Below, piece after piece: positions 34,789-47,335 of a DNA stretch of 57,461 nucleotides (position 1 is the stretch's first letter; every line of letters begins with the position of its first letter). Made by a program: the position numbers and the translations under genes. The notes below the pieces were generated by a model. It was not told the origin of the DNA. It saw only the letters and a program-made list of their open reading frames with translations, and did not search any database. Source of the stretch: Nitrospiraceae bacterium (GTDB taxonomy: Bacteria > Nitrospirota > Thermodesulfovibrionia > UBA6902); NCBI GenBank assembly GCA_003599425.1, contig QZKC01000010.1, positions 1 to 57,461 on the forward strand. The letters run 5' to 3'.

Positions 34789-35492
34789 AACACTCTGCTA
34801 TCAAGATTAAATATCTGTCCCGTGACCCCGGTCGTTTCTGCAAGGCAGCAGATAAATTCGGCAACAGCATCGGGGGAGGCAAATTTTTTCAAGAGGCTTT
34901 CATTTAAAGCCTTTTCTTTTGCTCCATCGGATGAATTTATTCCCATGTCAGTAAGCATATAACCTGGCAGGACCGCATTGACCATGATATTGTATTCACT
35001 CAATTCTCTGGCTGCTGAAAAGGTCAGTCCTAAAAGACCAGCCTTTGATGCTGCATACGCAGACAGACCGGCCTTACCCTTTAATCCTGCAATAGAAGAT
35101 ATGTTTATGATATGTCCATTTTTCTGTTCTGTCATATAGCGAGAAGCAGCACGCATGAAATTGAAGGAGCCTTTCACATTGATTTCAAGCATTTCATCGA
35201 AGTCTTTTTCAGATGTCTTCAAGAGAAGAGACTCTTTTGTCATCCCTGCGTTATTCACAAGTACATCGATTCTGCCCCATCTCTTTATCACTTCGTTGAC
35301 AAGCGCAGTTACTTCTCCGGAATTCCTCACATCTGCTCCAAGCAGTAAAGATTCCTTTATCAAAGAGGCGACCTGAAGCGCTTCCTCTTTTCTTTCTTTA
35401 TAATGAACAACGACCCGATACCCTTTTTTGCCAAATGCAACAGCAATGGCGCTTCCAAGCCCTCTTGATGAACCTGTGATCAGACAGACCAT
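34785..35492 (-). CDS. Short-chain dehydrogenase/reductase, FabG-like, in the biotin operon
   Basis: 235 residues with the Rossmann motif TGSSRGLGSA, NNAG, and the catalytic Ser-Tyr-Lys (NISSIAGLKGKAGLSAYAASK is the region; Ser in ISSIAG, Tyr-x3-Lys in YAASK). This is the FabG-type 3-oxoacyl-ACP reductase subfamily. Placement between bioF and bioD suggests a role in making the pimeloyl chain, as seen for dedicated FabG paralogues in the biotin clusters of sulfate reducers, but general fatty acid synthesis cannot be excluded. Confidence 0.88.
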   Translation of the reverse strand: MVCLITGSSRGLGSAIAVAFGKKGYRVVVHYKERKEEALQVASLIKESLLLGADVRNSGEVTALVNEVIKRWGRIDVLVNNAGMTKESLLLKTSEKDFDEMLEINVKGSFNFMRAASRYMTEQKNGHIINISSIAGLKGKAGLSAYAASKAGLLGLTFSAARELSEYNIMVNAVLPGYMLTDMGINSSDGAKEKALNESLLKKFASPDAVAEFICCLAETTGVTGQIFNLDSRVL

Positions 35493-35496
35493 CCTG

Positions 35497-35718
35497 CTAA
35501 TCCTTTTTCATCTCTGAAAGCCTCTCTCTTGCCTTTGCTGCATATCCGCTCTCAGGGTACTTCTTTATAATGTTTTCATAGAGCTGCATCGCGTGCGCCC
35601 TGTTGTTCTGCAGTTCCTCAAATTGTGCGGTCTCAAACATCTCTGCCGCACTGCCGCCTGAACATCCTGATAACACAGAAGTGATTATCAGCAGAAGAAT
35701 GGTCAATGCTTTTTTCAT
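35497..35718 (-). CDS. Small TPR-like lipoprotein
   Basis: 73 residues from ATG 35718 (GAAGGGGGA ahead); an in-frame ATG at 35736 is less likely. A lipoprotein signal peptide ends in the lipobox VLSGC, and one tetratricopeptide-like helix pair follows (FEELQNNRAHAMQLYENII, YPESGYAAKARERL), as in a single repeat of BamD or CpoB. It is a minimal, single-repeat member. Why it sits between bioF and the SDR gene is unclear; it may just share the transcript. Confidence 0.8.
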   Translation of the reverse strand: MKKALTILLLIITSVLSGCSGGSAAEMFETAQFEELQNNRAHAMQLYENIIKKYPESGYAAKARERLSEMKKD

Positions 35719-35737
35719 GGATCCCCCTTCAGTCAAT

Positions 35738-36901
35738 TTATTTTAATTTCCGCATAACATCCAGAAAACTGTCAATATCATGCCTGGTATGTGCGGCAGT
35801 TACCGACAAACGTATCCTGCATTTTCCTTCCGGGACAGTTGGCGGCCTTATGGCAGGCGCAAATATCTTCTCTTTGTAAAGGGTTTGTCCTGCCTTCAGC
35901 GAATCTTTAATCTTGCCGATCAGAACAGGAATTATGGGGGTGTTTGAACTGAGGGTATCATAGCCAATACTGTTTAATCCATCAAATAACATCTGCCGGT
36001 TATTCCACAATGTCCTTCTCCTGTCTGCGGAATCGAATTCAACGAGGTCTATTGCTTGTATGCACGCCTCTGCAATTGCAGGGGGAAGTGAAGTCGAGTA
36101 CATGAAGCTTCTTGCCTTGTTTGCAAGCAGATGTATTAGATCTTTTGGCCCTGCAACAAAAGCGCCGAAGCAACCTAACGCCTTGCTCAATGTCCCCATC
36201 TGAATAACATGACCTGTTTTCTTGATATCAAAATGTTCGAGTCCTCCTCTCCCGGCCTTCCCAAGCACCCCTGTGCCATGGGCGTCATCAATCATCAGGA
36301 GAGAATCGTATATTTCGCAAAGTGAAAGTATTTCATGGAGAGGAGCGATATCTCCATCCATGCTGAAAACAGTGTCGGTTATCGTCAGGCGTCGTCTGAT
36401 GTTTTTTAAACTCAAACTTTTCTTCATGAGCATTTCGAGATGGTCCAGGTCGTTATGTCGGTAAATTTTTATCTTTGCTCTTGAAAGCCGTATACCATCG
36501 ATAATGCTCGCGTGGTTTAGTTCATCGCTAAAGATGACCGTTTCACTATCCGCTATTGCAGGAAGGACCCCCGTATTTGCTGCATATCCCGTATTGAAGA
36601 CCAGTGCTGCTTCTGTTCTTTTGAATTTTGAGATACGTTCTTCAAGGTTCTTGTGTGAAGAGAAAGTACCGCTTAAAAGCCTCGACGCTCCAGATCCCAG
36701 GCCAAAGTTCTTAAGTGCCTGTATGGCTGCATGAACAATCTGGGGATGTCCTGACAGTCCGAGATAATCGTTAGAAGAAAAATCAATGTATATCTGTCTG
36801 TTTATTGAAATCTTTGAACCATGAGACGATTCAACACAGGCGGGCTTCCTGAGGAGGTTTTTCTTTTTCAGTTGTTCAAGCTCTTCACCAAACTCCTGCA
36901 C
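35738..36901 (-). CDS. bioF: 8-amino-7-oxononanoate synthase
   Basis: 387 residues with fold-type I PLP features: FSSNDYLGLSGHP at the start, DDAHGTGVLG and the PLP-lysine site GTLSKALG. BioF condenses pimeloyl-ACP/CoA with alanine. The best start is GTG 36901; there is no upstream Met and no strong ribosome site. It opens the biotin operon, and queE lies 30 bases upstream in the same direction. Confidence 0.94.
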   Translation of the reverse strand: MQEFGEELEQLKKKNLLRKPACVESSHGSKISINRQIYIDFSSNDYLGLSGHPQIVHAAIQALKNFGLGSGASRLLSGTFSSHKNLEERISKFKRTEAALVFNTGYAANTGVLPAIADSETVIFSDELNHASIIDGIRLSRAKIKIYRHNDLDHLEMLMKKSLSLKNIRRRLTITDTVFSMDGDIAPLHEILSLCEIYDSLLMIDDAHGTGVLGKAGRGGLEHFDIKKTGHVIQMGTLSKALGCFGAFVAGPKDLIHLLANKARSFMYSTSLPPAIAEACIQAIDLVEFDSADRRRTLWNNRQMLFDGLNSIGYDTLSSNTPIIPVLIGKIKDSLKAGQTLYKEKIFAPAIRPPTVPEGKCRIRLSVTAAHTRHDIDSFLDVMRKLK

Positions 36902-36931
36902 TTTTTTAAACTCTAAGTTTTACGATCATTT

Positions 36932-37588
36932 TTAGATGCCTTCACGTTCATCCGGAGCCCATATATATTTATGGATCTGCAACTGTACCCTGACCTGAAG
37001 GTTGTCACTCAGCACCCAATGTACCAGCGACTTTGGAGAAAGAACTCCATAGGCAGGAGACATGAGGACATTGTCAAACTTCTCTGTAAGCTTATTGCCG
37101 TTGATCACGTCTTTTGCCCAGATATAGTCCGACTCATCCATGAGGACAAATTTTATCTGATCGGTCCTTTTCAGGAATTCAAAGTTCTTTGGTCTCATCC
37201 TCTCGCTCATGCCGCTCTTCGGGGTTTTGTAATCCATGATGATGTTAAGCCGTTTATCAAGGCATCCGATGCAGATCGAACCGTTGGTTTCAATAAGGAC
37301 CTCGTAACCCGTATCCAGAAGTGTCTTTATCAACTGAGGTGTTTCTTCCTGCAGGAGCGGTTCTCCGCCAGTGAACTCGACGTGTTTCACTCCGTATTCT
37401 TCGATCTTGGTTATTATGTCTTCATCAGAAAGATCCCGGCCGTTATAATAAGCGTAATTGGTATCGCAGTAAGTACACCTCAGGTTGCAGCCGGCAAGTC
37501 TTACGAATGTGCAGGGAAGCCCTGCATAGGTGGATTCACCCTGTATGCTTTTGAATATTTCATTGATCTTCAGCATAAATATATCCAT
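36932..37588 (-). CDS. queE: 7-carboxy-7-deazaguanine synthase
   Basis: 218 residues. Radical SAM cluster motif CNLRCTYCDTNYA, GGEPLLQ and FKSIQGEST are QueE signatures. It makes the 7-deazaguanine core of queuosine from carboxytetrahydropterin; the previous step, QueD, is encoded 5.5 kb away at 43086. A second ATG at 37576 (MLKINEIF) is equally possible, with no clear ribosome site for either. Confidence 0.93.
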   Translation of the reverse strand: MDIFMLKINEIFKSIQGESTYAGLPCTFVRLAGCNLRCTYCDTNYAYYNGRDLSDEDIITKIEEYGVKHVEFTGGEPLLQEETPQLIKTLLDTGYEVLIETNGSICIGCLDKRLNIIMDYKTPKSGMSERMRPKNFEFLKRTDQIKFVLMDESDYIWAKDVINGNKLTEKFDNVLMSPAYGVLSPKSLVHWVLSDNLQVRVQLQIHKYIWAPDEREGI

Positions 37589-37646
37589 ATCATACCATGA
37601 TGGTCGTTGACAATTGCAAGACTTTACTATGGTATAATCTTTTCAA

Positions 37647-38921
37647 ATGACAAAGAAAATTATTCTAATCACTTCTTTGCTCCTGTGCATGTTTTACTTT
37701 GCCATGCCTGCGTCTGCTGATATCATAGTTATAGATATCGACGGGGTCGTAAATCCAGTCATGTCCGAATTCATTTCCAGAAATATTGATGACGCCGTTA
37801 AAGAGAAGGCAGAGCTTCTTGTTATCAGGCTTGATACCCCCGGCGGGCTTGATACCTCGATGAGATCCATAGTAAAGAAAATTACGGCAAGCAACGTCCC
37901 TGTTGCAGTGTATGTCTCGCCAAGCGGGGCCAGGGCCGCATCTGCAGGAGTATTCATTACGATCTCAGCTCATATAGCTGCAATGTCCCCGGGAACCAAT
38001 ATCGGAGCTGCTCATCCTGTGGGAGTAGGCAATAAAATGGATAAAACAATGGCTGAAAAGGCTGTCAATGATGCATCTGCATATATAAAATCAATAGCTG
38101 AAAAAAAGGGACGGAACGCTGAATGGGCTGAAAAAGCGGTGAGAGAAAGCGTTTCCATAACCGAAAAAGAAGCCCTGGATTTAAAAGTCATCGATCTTGT
38201 TGCACCGGATTTGACCGCACTGCTGAATGCCATTGACCAAAAAGTTGTGGAAACATCTGACGGCAAACACACGCTAAAAATAAAAGAGCAGAAGATCCGT
38301 TATAAGGAGATGGGTGTCAGGCACAAGATACTGGACTTTATCAGCGATCCGAATGTGGCCTATTTGCTCATGCTCCTCGGCTTTTATGGCATATTCTTTG
38401 AGATGACGAACCCGGGTGCGATATTCCCCGGAGTTTTCGGCGCCATATCCCTGATCCTCGCTTTCTACTCATTTCAGACCCTGCCGGTAAATTATGCAGG
38501 ACTTCTTCTGATCATTCTCGCCATAATTCTCTTTATTCTTGAGATCAAGATCACTTCCTTTGGAGTTCTCACTATAGGAGGCATAATCTCGATGACGATA
38601 GGTTCAGTCATGCTTTTTGAGTCCCCCTTCCCATTCCTCAAACTCTCTTTCAAGGTCATTCTTCCTGCAGTATTGATTACATCCCTGTTCTTCTTCCTGA
38701 CGGTAAGGCTTGCCTTAAAGGCATACAGGCAAAAACCCGTGACAGGAGCAGAAGGGCTTGTCGGACTTAAAGGTACCGTTAAGACTGATATTGACCGTGA
38801 AGGACTGGTTTTTGTTCATGGGGAAATCTGGCAGGCATACAGCGATGAACCTCTCAAGTCCGGCGAAAAGGTCATTGTTGAAAAGGTTGAGAACCTGAAG
38901 ATCAAGGTCAGGAAAATCTGA
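37647..38921 (+). CDS. NfeD-type membrane-bound ClpP-class serine protease
   Basis: 424 residues. Signal peptide (1-24, ending PASADI), ClpP-like protease domain (about 25-225) with nucleophile Ser99 in ARAASAGVF and a Lys at 148 that fits the Ser-Lys dyad, four or five membrane helices (about 232-352) and a C-terminal NfeD OB domain (about 365-424). Such proteases cut stomatin-type partners; a slipin gene lies at 53588 but is not adjacent. It is monocistronic between divergent queE and kdsB. Confidence 0.92.
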   Translation: MTKKIILITSLLLCMFYFAMPASADIIVIDIDGVVNPVMSEFISRNIDDAVKEKAELLVIRLDTPGGLDTSMRSIVKKITASNVPVAVYVSPSGARAASAGVFITISAHIAAMSPGTNIGAAHPVGVGNKMDKTMAEKAVNDASAYIKSIAEKKGRNAEWAEKAVRESVSITEKEALDLKVIDLVAPDLTALLNAIDQKVVETSDGKHTLKIKEQKIRYKEMGVRHKILDFISDPNVAYLLMLLGFYGIFFEMTNPGAIFPGVFGAISLILAFYSFQTLPVNYAGLLLIILAIILFILEIKITSFGVLTIGGIISMTIGSVMLFESPFPFLKLSFKVILPAVLITSLFFFLTVRLALKAYRQKPVTGAEGLVGLKGTVKTDIDREGLVFVHGEIWQAYSDEPLKSGEKVIVEKVENLKIKVRKI

Positions 38922-38988
38922 TATTTCAAAATGCCCCCGAGGCCATTTTACCATGCACAGAAAACCAATATAAGCCTGTTTTTCACTC

Positions 38989-39017
38989 TTGAACTTAAGA
39001 AACAACTATTGTAAAGT
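38989..39017 (+). promoter_or_regulatory. Possible promoter directly ahead of kdsB
   Basis: TTGAAC (38989-38994) and TAAAGT (39012-39017) with 17 bases between. The -10 is only five bases from the ATG, so a transcript from it would be nearly leaderless; no ribosome site precedes kdsB, which fits. Confidence 0.3.
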
Positions 39018-39022
39018 ATTCT

Positions 39023-42736
<3,714 letters not shown>

Positions 42737-42758
42737 ATAACAATGTACAAGACTTGAA

Positions 42759-43079
42759 ATGCGCAACAAAAGAAAACAGCAGGTTACAGACAACCGGAAA
42801 AAAAGACACCTTGTTTTTGTGACACTCGGCATTCTGGTCTTTATATATCTAACATACAGTCTCATTGCCGGAGACAGCGGTTTGCTCAGATATATTGAGC
42901 TCAGAAGCAAAAAAGAGAAAATGCTTGCGGAAACTAACATAATAAAAAAACAGAATGAGAACGATTCAGAAGAGATAAAAGAACTGCAGAAAGAACCGGA
43001 ACTTCTCGAAGAGCATGCACGGGAATACGGACTCACCAAAGAAGGCGAGTGGGTCTTTAAATTTGAGGACAAAAAATAA
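42759..43079 (+). CDS. ftsB: FtsB-like septum formation initiator
   Basis: 106 residues: basic N-terminus, one membrane helix (about 18-36), a coiled coil (about 47-82) and the C-terminal EEHAREYGLTKEGEWVFKF, which matches the DivIC/FtsB ending with AREYG. Divisome FtsBLQ component. The position directly after eno is typical for ftsB. Confidence 0.88.
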   Translation: MRNKRKQQVTDNRKKRHLVFVTLGILVFIYLTYSLIAGDSGLLRYIELRSKKEKMLAETNIIKKQNENDSEEIKELQKEPELLEEHAREYGLTKEGEWVFKFEDKK

Positions 43080-43085
43080 TCAATC

Positions 43086-43454
43086 ATGTACGAACTAATG
43101 ATAGAGACGAGTTTCTCTGCTGCGCACCAGCTCAGAGGATACAAAGGGAAATGTGAAGGACTGCACGGGCACAACTGGCGGGTACAGGTGATCGTGTCCT
43201 CCGAGAAACTTAATGATATTGGCATAGTCATTGATTTTCACGACCTGAAATCAATAACCAGGGAGGCAATCTTTCCTTTGGACCATTCTTTCCTGAATGA
43301 TATCTTCCCTTTCACCGAAATAAATCCCTCATCAGAAAACATCGCAAAATGGATATACGATACCATCAGAAAAAAGATACATGGGGAAAACTGTACGGTC
43401 TCGTCAGTTACAGTCTGGGAAAATGATACGGCATCAGCGACGTATTATGAGTAA
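43086..43454 (+). CDS. queD: 6-carboxy-5,6,7,8-tetrahydropterin synthase
   Basis: 122 residues. Zinc histidines in FSAAHQL and LHGHNW, catalytic Cys in KCEGLHGHN, and the LDHSFLND motif identify QueD, which acts before QueE in queuosine/preQ0 formation. It lies 6 bases after ftsB and closes the kdsB-pyrG-eno-ftsB-queD run. Confidence 0.94.
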   Translation: MYELMIETSFSAAHQLRGYKGKCEGLHGHNWRVQVIVSSEKLNDIGIVIDFHDLKSITREAIFPLDHSFLNDIFPFTEINPSSENIAKWIYDTIRKKIHGENCTVSSVTVWENDTASATYYE

Positions 43455-43474
43455 GGCCAACAAACGGGAGTTAA

Positions 43475-44422
43475 TTAGTTTTTATCCTGCTTTTTAATAG
43501 CTTTTTTTTCAGCAGTTTCGATCTTTACCCTGACAGGCATAGTTAGTGTTCCCCCGTGGTCGTCGTTAACTGCTACCTGCACATCTTTAAATCCATCAAG
43601 TCCCGGAGGTACTTCCCACGTAAGTAATCCCGTAGCAGAATCGATTGTCATGCCCTCCGGGCCCTCTTTCAGAGTATATGTGAGAGTGTCTTCATCAGGG
43701 TCAGTTGCTTTTATCTGATACGTATAGGTATTGCCGTCAAAACTGAATTTGTCGTTTTGGATGCTGACAGGCGGTAAATTTAATACCTCTTTGTTTAAGG
43801 TGATTGCTTTGCCAAATGATTCACCATCATAGGGAGTTATCTTGACAGATATTCTGTCACCTCTTTTTATCTGAATATCTATGCCCCTATTGTTTCCAGA
43901 TGAATCACCGTTTACACTCCATTCATACTCCAGAGATACGTCATCCCCATCAATATCGCTCCCTTCAGCATCCACATAGAGCCTGTCACCAGGTTTAAAA
44001 ATCTCAGGCATGATCTTAACCCTGTTCAATTCAGGTGGAGTATTTTTTATCATGACGGTATTGGAGAAAATCTCACTGTCGCTTATTGTCACCTTTGCCT
44101 GAACCATATCACCTCTTTTTGTCTCTGCGACAATGAATTTCTCTGGTGATAATTGTGAAGCAACCGGTTCATCATTCACAAGCCATTCTATCTCAGCATC
44201 CTGAATATTGAATCCCTTGGCGCTAAGTGTCAAAGTTGAACCGCGGGTCGCCGCAGAAGGATTGACATCTATTGAATAAGAACTGTCATCAGCGGCATGT
44301 GATGTTCTGGAAATGCCTGGGGTGCTCTTCTCCGATATGCTTTTCTTATGGGTCTTATCCTGATGTTCGCCTGAACAAGCGATTAAAAAAAAGAAAAAAG
44401 TAAACAATATCAACTTATTCAT
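43475..44422 (-). CDS. Ig/cadherin-like lipoprotein at the end of the minor-pilin operon
   Basis: 315 residues. The signal peptide ends in a lipobox (FLIACSG), a Ser/Thr-rich spacer follows, then three beta-sandwich-like repeats (about 48-128, 129-217, 218-300). The last has DPDEDTLTYTL and GMTIDSATGLLTWEVP, the putative-Ig pattern of dystroglycan/cadherin-like modules; the second carries DIDGDDVSLEYEW. Acidic loops suggest calcium binding. It follows PilX by 66 bases and may sit at the outer membrane to help the pilus or a tip complex. Confidence 0.8.
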   Translation of the reverse strand: MNKLILFTFFFFLIACSGEHQDKTHKKSISEKSTPGISRTSHAADDSSYSIDVNPSAATRGSTLTLSAKGFNIQDAEIEWLVNDEPVASQLSPEKFIVAETKRGDMVQAKVTISDSEIFSNTVMIKNTPPELNRVKIMPEIFKPGDRLYVDAEGSDIDGDDVSLEYEWSVNGDSSGNNRGIDIQIKRGDRISVKITPYDGESFGKAITLNKEVLNLPPVSIQNDKFSFDGNTYTYQIKATDPDEDTLTYTLKEGPEGMTIDSATGLLTWEVPPGLDGFKDVQVAVNDDHGGTLTMPVRVKIETAEKKAIKKQDKN

Positions 44423-44488
44423 GAGGGTCCTTCAATTTCACACATCTTCTTCTTTTACTGTAGAGCATACTGCAAATACATAGTGAAT

Positions 44489-45160
44489 TTAGTATTGATA
44501 CAAGATCGAATATTTAGCCTGTTCTATCGGATTATTTATGTTTTTAGCATCTATTTCGATTGTGTAGAGATAAGGAATATTCATCACAGTCACATCACCT
44601 GGATTTGTTATGACTACGCCGGTTTTTATCAATTCCTCATCATTTCCGGAGTTGCCCAAAACTGTATCTACAATCTTTGAATAGACCGAATAGGCAGGGC
44701 CGGAACCAAGCGTAAATATCATATCGTAAGTACTAGGATCCGGGGTTGGATATGTAACCATATTAAGGGAACTGCTGCAGGATGTGTCCCAGTCACCCGT
44801 TGCCGTGTTAAGTTTTTGGGTCAGACAATTTCCCGGAGCTGTAATTGCAAAGGGAATGCTGTTACTTTCTAAATCAGTTTTTAGACTGGTAGTTTCTCCT
44901 CTGGAGGATAGTACCTGATAAACAATATCTCTACCGCTTTTACCAGCTTCAAGCGCGGTCTTATATCTTTTCTCTATTCCAGATACCTGCGTCCCTGAAG
45001 TCACCATATAAATAAGTCCTGACATGAACACGAGGGAGATAAGTGACAAGATCAAGACCATGACGAGGGCGATACCCCTGTTATCGCGTAAAATATAAAT
45101 GCTATTTAGAAGAAGTTCAAAAGTTTTTATTTCTGAATGCTTGTTTGTGATAAGTTTCAT
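44489..45160 (-). CDS. PilX-like minor pilin
   Basis: About 223 residues from ATG 45160 (GAGG five bases ahead); a GTG at 45166 overlaps the pilW stop. The N-terminal hydrophobic stretch (NRGIALVMVLILSLISLVF) resembles a prepilin-like or PilX N-terminus, with a Gly before the hydrophobic core as cleavage candidate, preceded by an unusually long leader. The rest is a weakly conserved globular domain. Fourth of the four minor pilins in order GspH, PilV, PilW, PilX. Confidence 0.8.
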   Translation of the reverse strand: MKLITNKHSEIKTFELLLNSIYILRDNRGIALVMVLILSLISLVFMSGLIYMVTSGTQVSGIEKRYKTALEAGKSGRDIVYQVLSSRGETTSLKTDLESNSIPFAITAPGNCLTQKLNTATGDWDTSCSSSLNMVTYPTPDPSTYDMIFTLGSGPAYSVYSKIVDTVLGNSGNDEELIKTGVVITNPGDVTVMNIPYLYTIEIDAKNINNPIEQAKYSILYQY

Positions 45161-45162
45161 TT

Positions 45163-46416
45163 TCACCTCAAATTATCGGTATTGACTGATAACGTAAATA
45201 CTTTCCACCTGTAATTAAGGTAATCAGTTATACCGGAAACAGCAAAGTCAAAATCCCGTCCAAATACAGCCGTGCTCCCGACACGGATACACGTATCACA
45301 AGCTTCGGCAGTAAAATTATTAAAGATAAAATTCGAATCCTTCTGGCCTTCATGGGCAAGAATATAAACCCTGATTTCGCGAAGCTGGTCTCTTATCTCA
45401 TGTGCTTCAATAATTCCGTCGCCATCGGTGTCAGTAAGAGTTGATAAATCGTTATGGGAGACTCCCGTGTCATTGCGATAAACAACCTGCATGTCGGCAA
45501 CGCAGTCAAGAAGAGGCGTCTCGTTAAATACATTTGCGTCAGCAGTGTTATGATTGAGAGTCGCCTTGATGAGAACACCTGTTCCGACAGCACACCTGGG
45601 TGAGACATTATCTGTTGATATGTAATAATCCGACCTGTTGAACGGTGCTCTGAGCGAGTTTGCCGGATTGGCATCGGAGATGCCATATACCAGACGGACA
45701 TCCGTATCTTCAGCAGGGGCATATGCTGATACTGTACTATATGATGTGTGATATGATCCGCCGTTCACGAGCAAAGAGCGCGAGTTCGACTCAGTAGATC
45801 CCGGTGAAATGACTATTGACCTGTCTGAATTATAAAGGTCATCTGAATGCAAAGACCAAGTCCTCACATACGGGAAGGTTGATGATAGCCGTGTGTTTTT
45901 CCCTGCTGCCCTGTCGCTTGAAACACTTGCCGATTTAATAACCAGGTAATCGGACCCGCCTGCACCATCTCCGTTGCCGCTCCTGAATGCACTTGGCGCA
46001 TTGTTCGGAGCATCATTATATATAGCGGGATCCGGAACTGCGCCAGTGATTGGAGACTCATTGTACCCCGGGACATTATCCCAAAAGTTATTATCAGCGT
46101 TTGTATCAGCTACACTATTTTCATCTACATTCCAGGGCAATCCCAGGCCTGCATGTTCAATATCCTGACGGAGCAGGTTCAGTCCGACTATTCCCTCTAT
46201 ATTGGTTTCCGCGATCTTGGACTGCTGTTTGAACTGCGTCAAAAGGTTGGTGAATATCTGTGAGGCCGCTGCTATGGCAAACACGAAGACAACCATTGTT
46301 ATCAAAAGCTCAATTAGGGTAAATCCACCTTGATATTTACTCCCGTCCCTTTTTGCCAAAGGAGATACAGAGATGTCTGATTTTCGAATACAGATCATTT
46401 TCACCTGATCTTTCAT
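45163..46416 (-). CDS. PilW-like minor pilin
   Basis: 417 residues from ATG 46416, which overlaps the pilV stop as ATGA; a longer start at 46491 would run deep into pilV. Prepilin site GGFTLIELLITMVVF with cleavage after the second Gly, Glu at +5, then a long C-terminal globular domain rich in Asn, Asp and Ser with DTDGDGI. PilW-type minor pilins start pilus assembly together with PilV, PilX and GspH-type proteins and load PilY1. Confidence 0.85.
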   Translation of the reverse strand: MKDQVKMICIRKSDISVSPLAKRDGSKYQGGFTLIELLITMVVFVFAIAAASQIFTNLLTQFKQQSKIAETNIEGIVGLNLLRQDIEHAGLGLPWNVDENSVADTNADNNFWDNVPGYNESPITGAVPDPAIYNDAPNNAPSAFRSGNGDGAGGSDYLVIKSASVSSDRAAGKNTRLSSTFPYVRTWSLHSDDLYNSDRSIVISPGSTESNSRSLLVNGGSYHTSYSTVSAYAPAEDTDVRLVYGISDANPANSLRAPFNRSDYYISTDNVSPRCAVGTGVLIKATLNHNTADANVFNETPLLDCVADMQVVYRNDTGVSHNDLSTLTDTDGDGIIEAHEIRDQLREIRVYILAHEGQKDSNFIFNNFTAEACDTCIRVGSTAVFGRDFDFAVSGITDYLNYRWKVFTLSVNTDNLR

Positions 46417-46829
46417 CGTCTCCTCATTATCATTCTCAGTGAATGGGTGTACGGATCGCCATTTTCTGCAGTCTTTTCTTTCCAATCCCATGTTATGTTT
46501 ATATCAACCTGTTTATTATCACTATTGATGTTGGTTACTGTTCTATTAGCCGTGAAAGTGAAACCTGTTATATTTCTCAAATTCCTTGGTGGAGGTGAAA
46601 CATCTGTGGTTCCTTCCAGAAGGTTGTCAAATTGAGTATTCCTTGCTTCATTCATTCGCATTTCCGCAATATTGAAAGCTTCGTCACGAAGTACATTTAC
46701 CATATTTGCATCAATGCTCAATAGTGCTGTCTGCATAAGGGCAAGAAAAACCAGAAGCAACACTACGAGGGCTATGAGGACTTCAATAAGTGTTAATCCT
46801 TTCTTATCTTTCAACGCAGTTTGCCTCAC
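46413..46829 (-). CDS. PilV-like minor pilin
   Basis: 138 residues from a GTG start with AAGGAGGGG ahead. Prepilin signature KKGLTLIEVLIALVVL with Gly at -1 and Glu at +5; the +1 residue is Leu instead of Phe/Met. The globular part is short and ends MIMRRR. The start lies 26 bases inside the GspH/FimT gene. Confidence 0.87.
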   Translation of the reverse strand: MRQTALKDKKGLTLIEVLIALVVLLLVFLALMQTALLSIDANMVNVLRDEAFNIAEMRMNEARNTQFDNLLEGTTDVSPPPRNLRNITGFTFTANRTVTNINSDNKQVDINITWDWKEKTAENGDPYTHSLRMIMRRR

Positions 46830-47334
46830 TGCAAGCCCCTCCTTCTGAAATCGGTGTTGTTAATTTACCCATCTTGATCCTCGTCTCCAATATGTCAATG
46901 CAGTCATAATCCGCATTTGCAATTGCATTGTTGCAAATAGTCATGTCTACACTCGCAATCCCTCTTGAATCAAATTCGATTTGAGTTTCACCCAAATCAC
47001 TCCATGTTACAGGATAGTTTGCGTTTAAATCCTTCTGTGACACCAGCGTGTCTGTTGCAGGGTCAGCATTTCCATCTCCATCACCGCCGGGTATAGAGTT
47101 ATCGTCGTCATAAATTGAATACTGAGTTGCTGCCAAATTAACGAAACGCATCCTGTTTTGCTGCATAGCGTTTAATTGTGCATTAATTAAATCCATATGC
47201 AGGTTTTTGATCTGTCTCTCAACATTGTAGCCGCTGTTCCACCCCTGGAATGAAAAAGAGAGGCCCGCGGCAAGTATACCGATTATGGTAACAACTATTA
47301 CAAGTTCTATGAGTGTTACTCCTTTATTACCCAA
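46804..47334 (-). CDS. GspH/FimT-type pseudopilin
   Basis: 176 residues from TTG 47334, two bases after the pilY1 stop. Very short leader, prepilin motif NKGVTLIELVIVVTIIGILA with Val at +1 and Glu at +5, then the GspH domain; GDGDGNADPATD is an acidic, probably calcium-binding, loop. Two Cys pairs in the C-terminal half (CNNAI...CIDI; CSEANC) could make disulfides. Part of the initiating tip complex. Confidence 0.87.
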   Translation of the reverse strand: MGNKGVTLIELVIVVTIIGILAAGLSFSFQGWNSGYNVERQIKNLHMDLINAQLNAMQQNRMRFVNLAATQYSIYDDDNSIPGGDGDGNADPATDTLVSQKDLNANYPVTWSDLGETQIEFDSRGIASVDMTICNNAIANADYDCIDILETRIKMGKLTTPISEGGACSEANCVER

Positions 47335-47335
47335 G

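Noticed and set aside
36971-37600. Open plus-strand frame of 209 codons
   Set aside because: Antisense to queE, whose radical SAM motifs are clear on the other strand.
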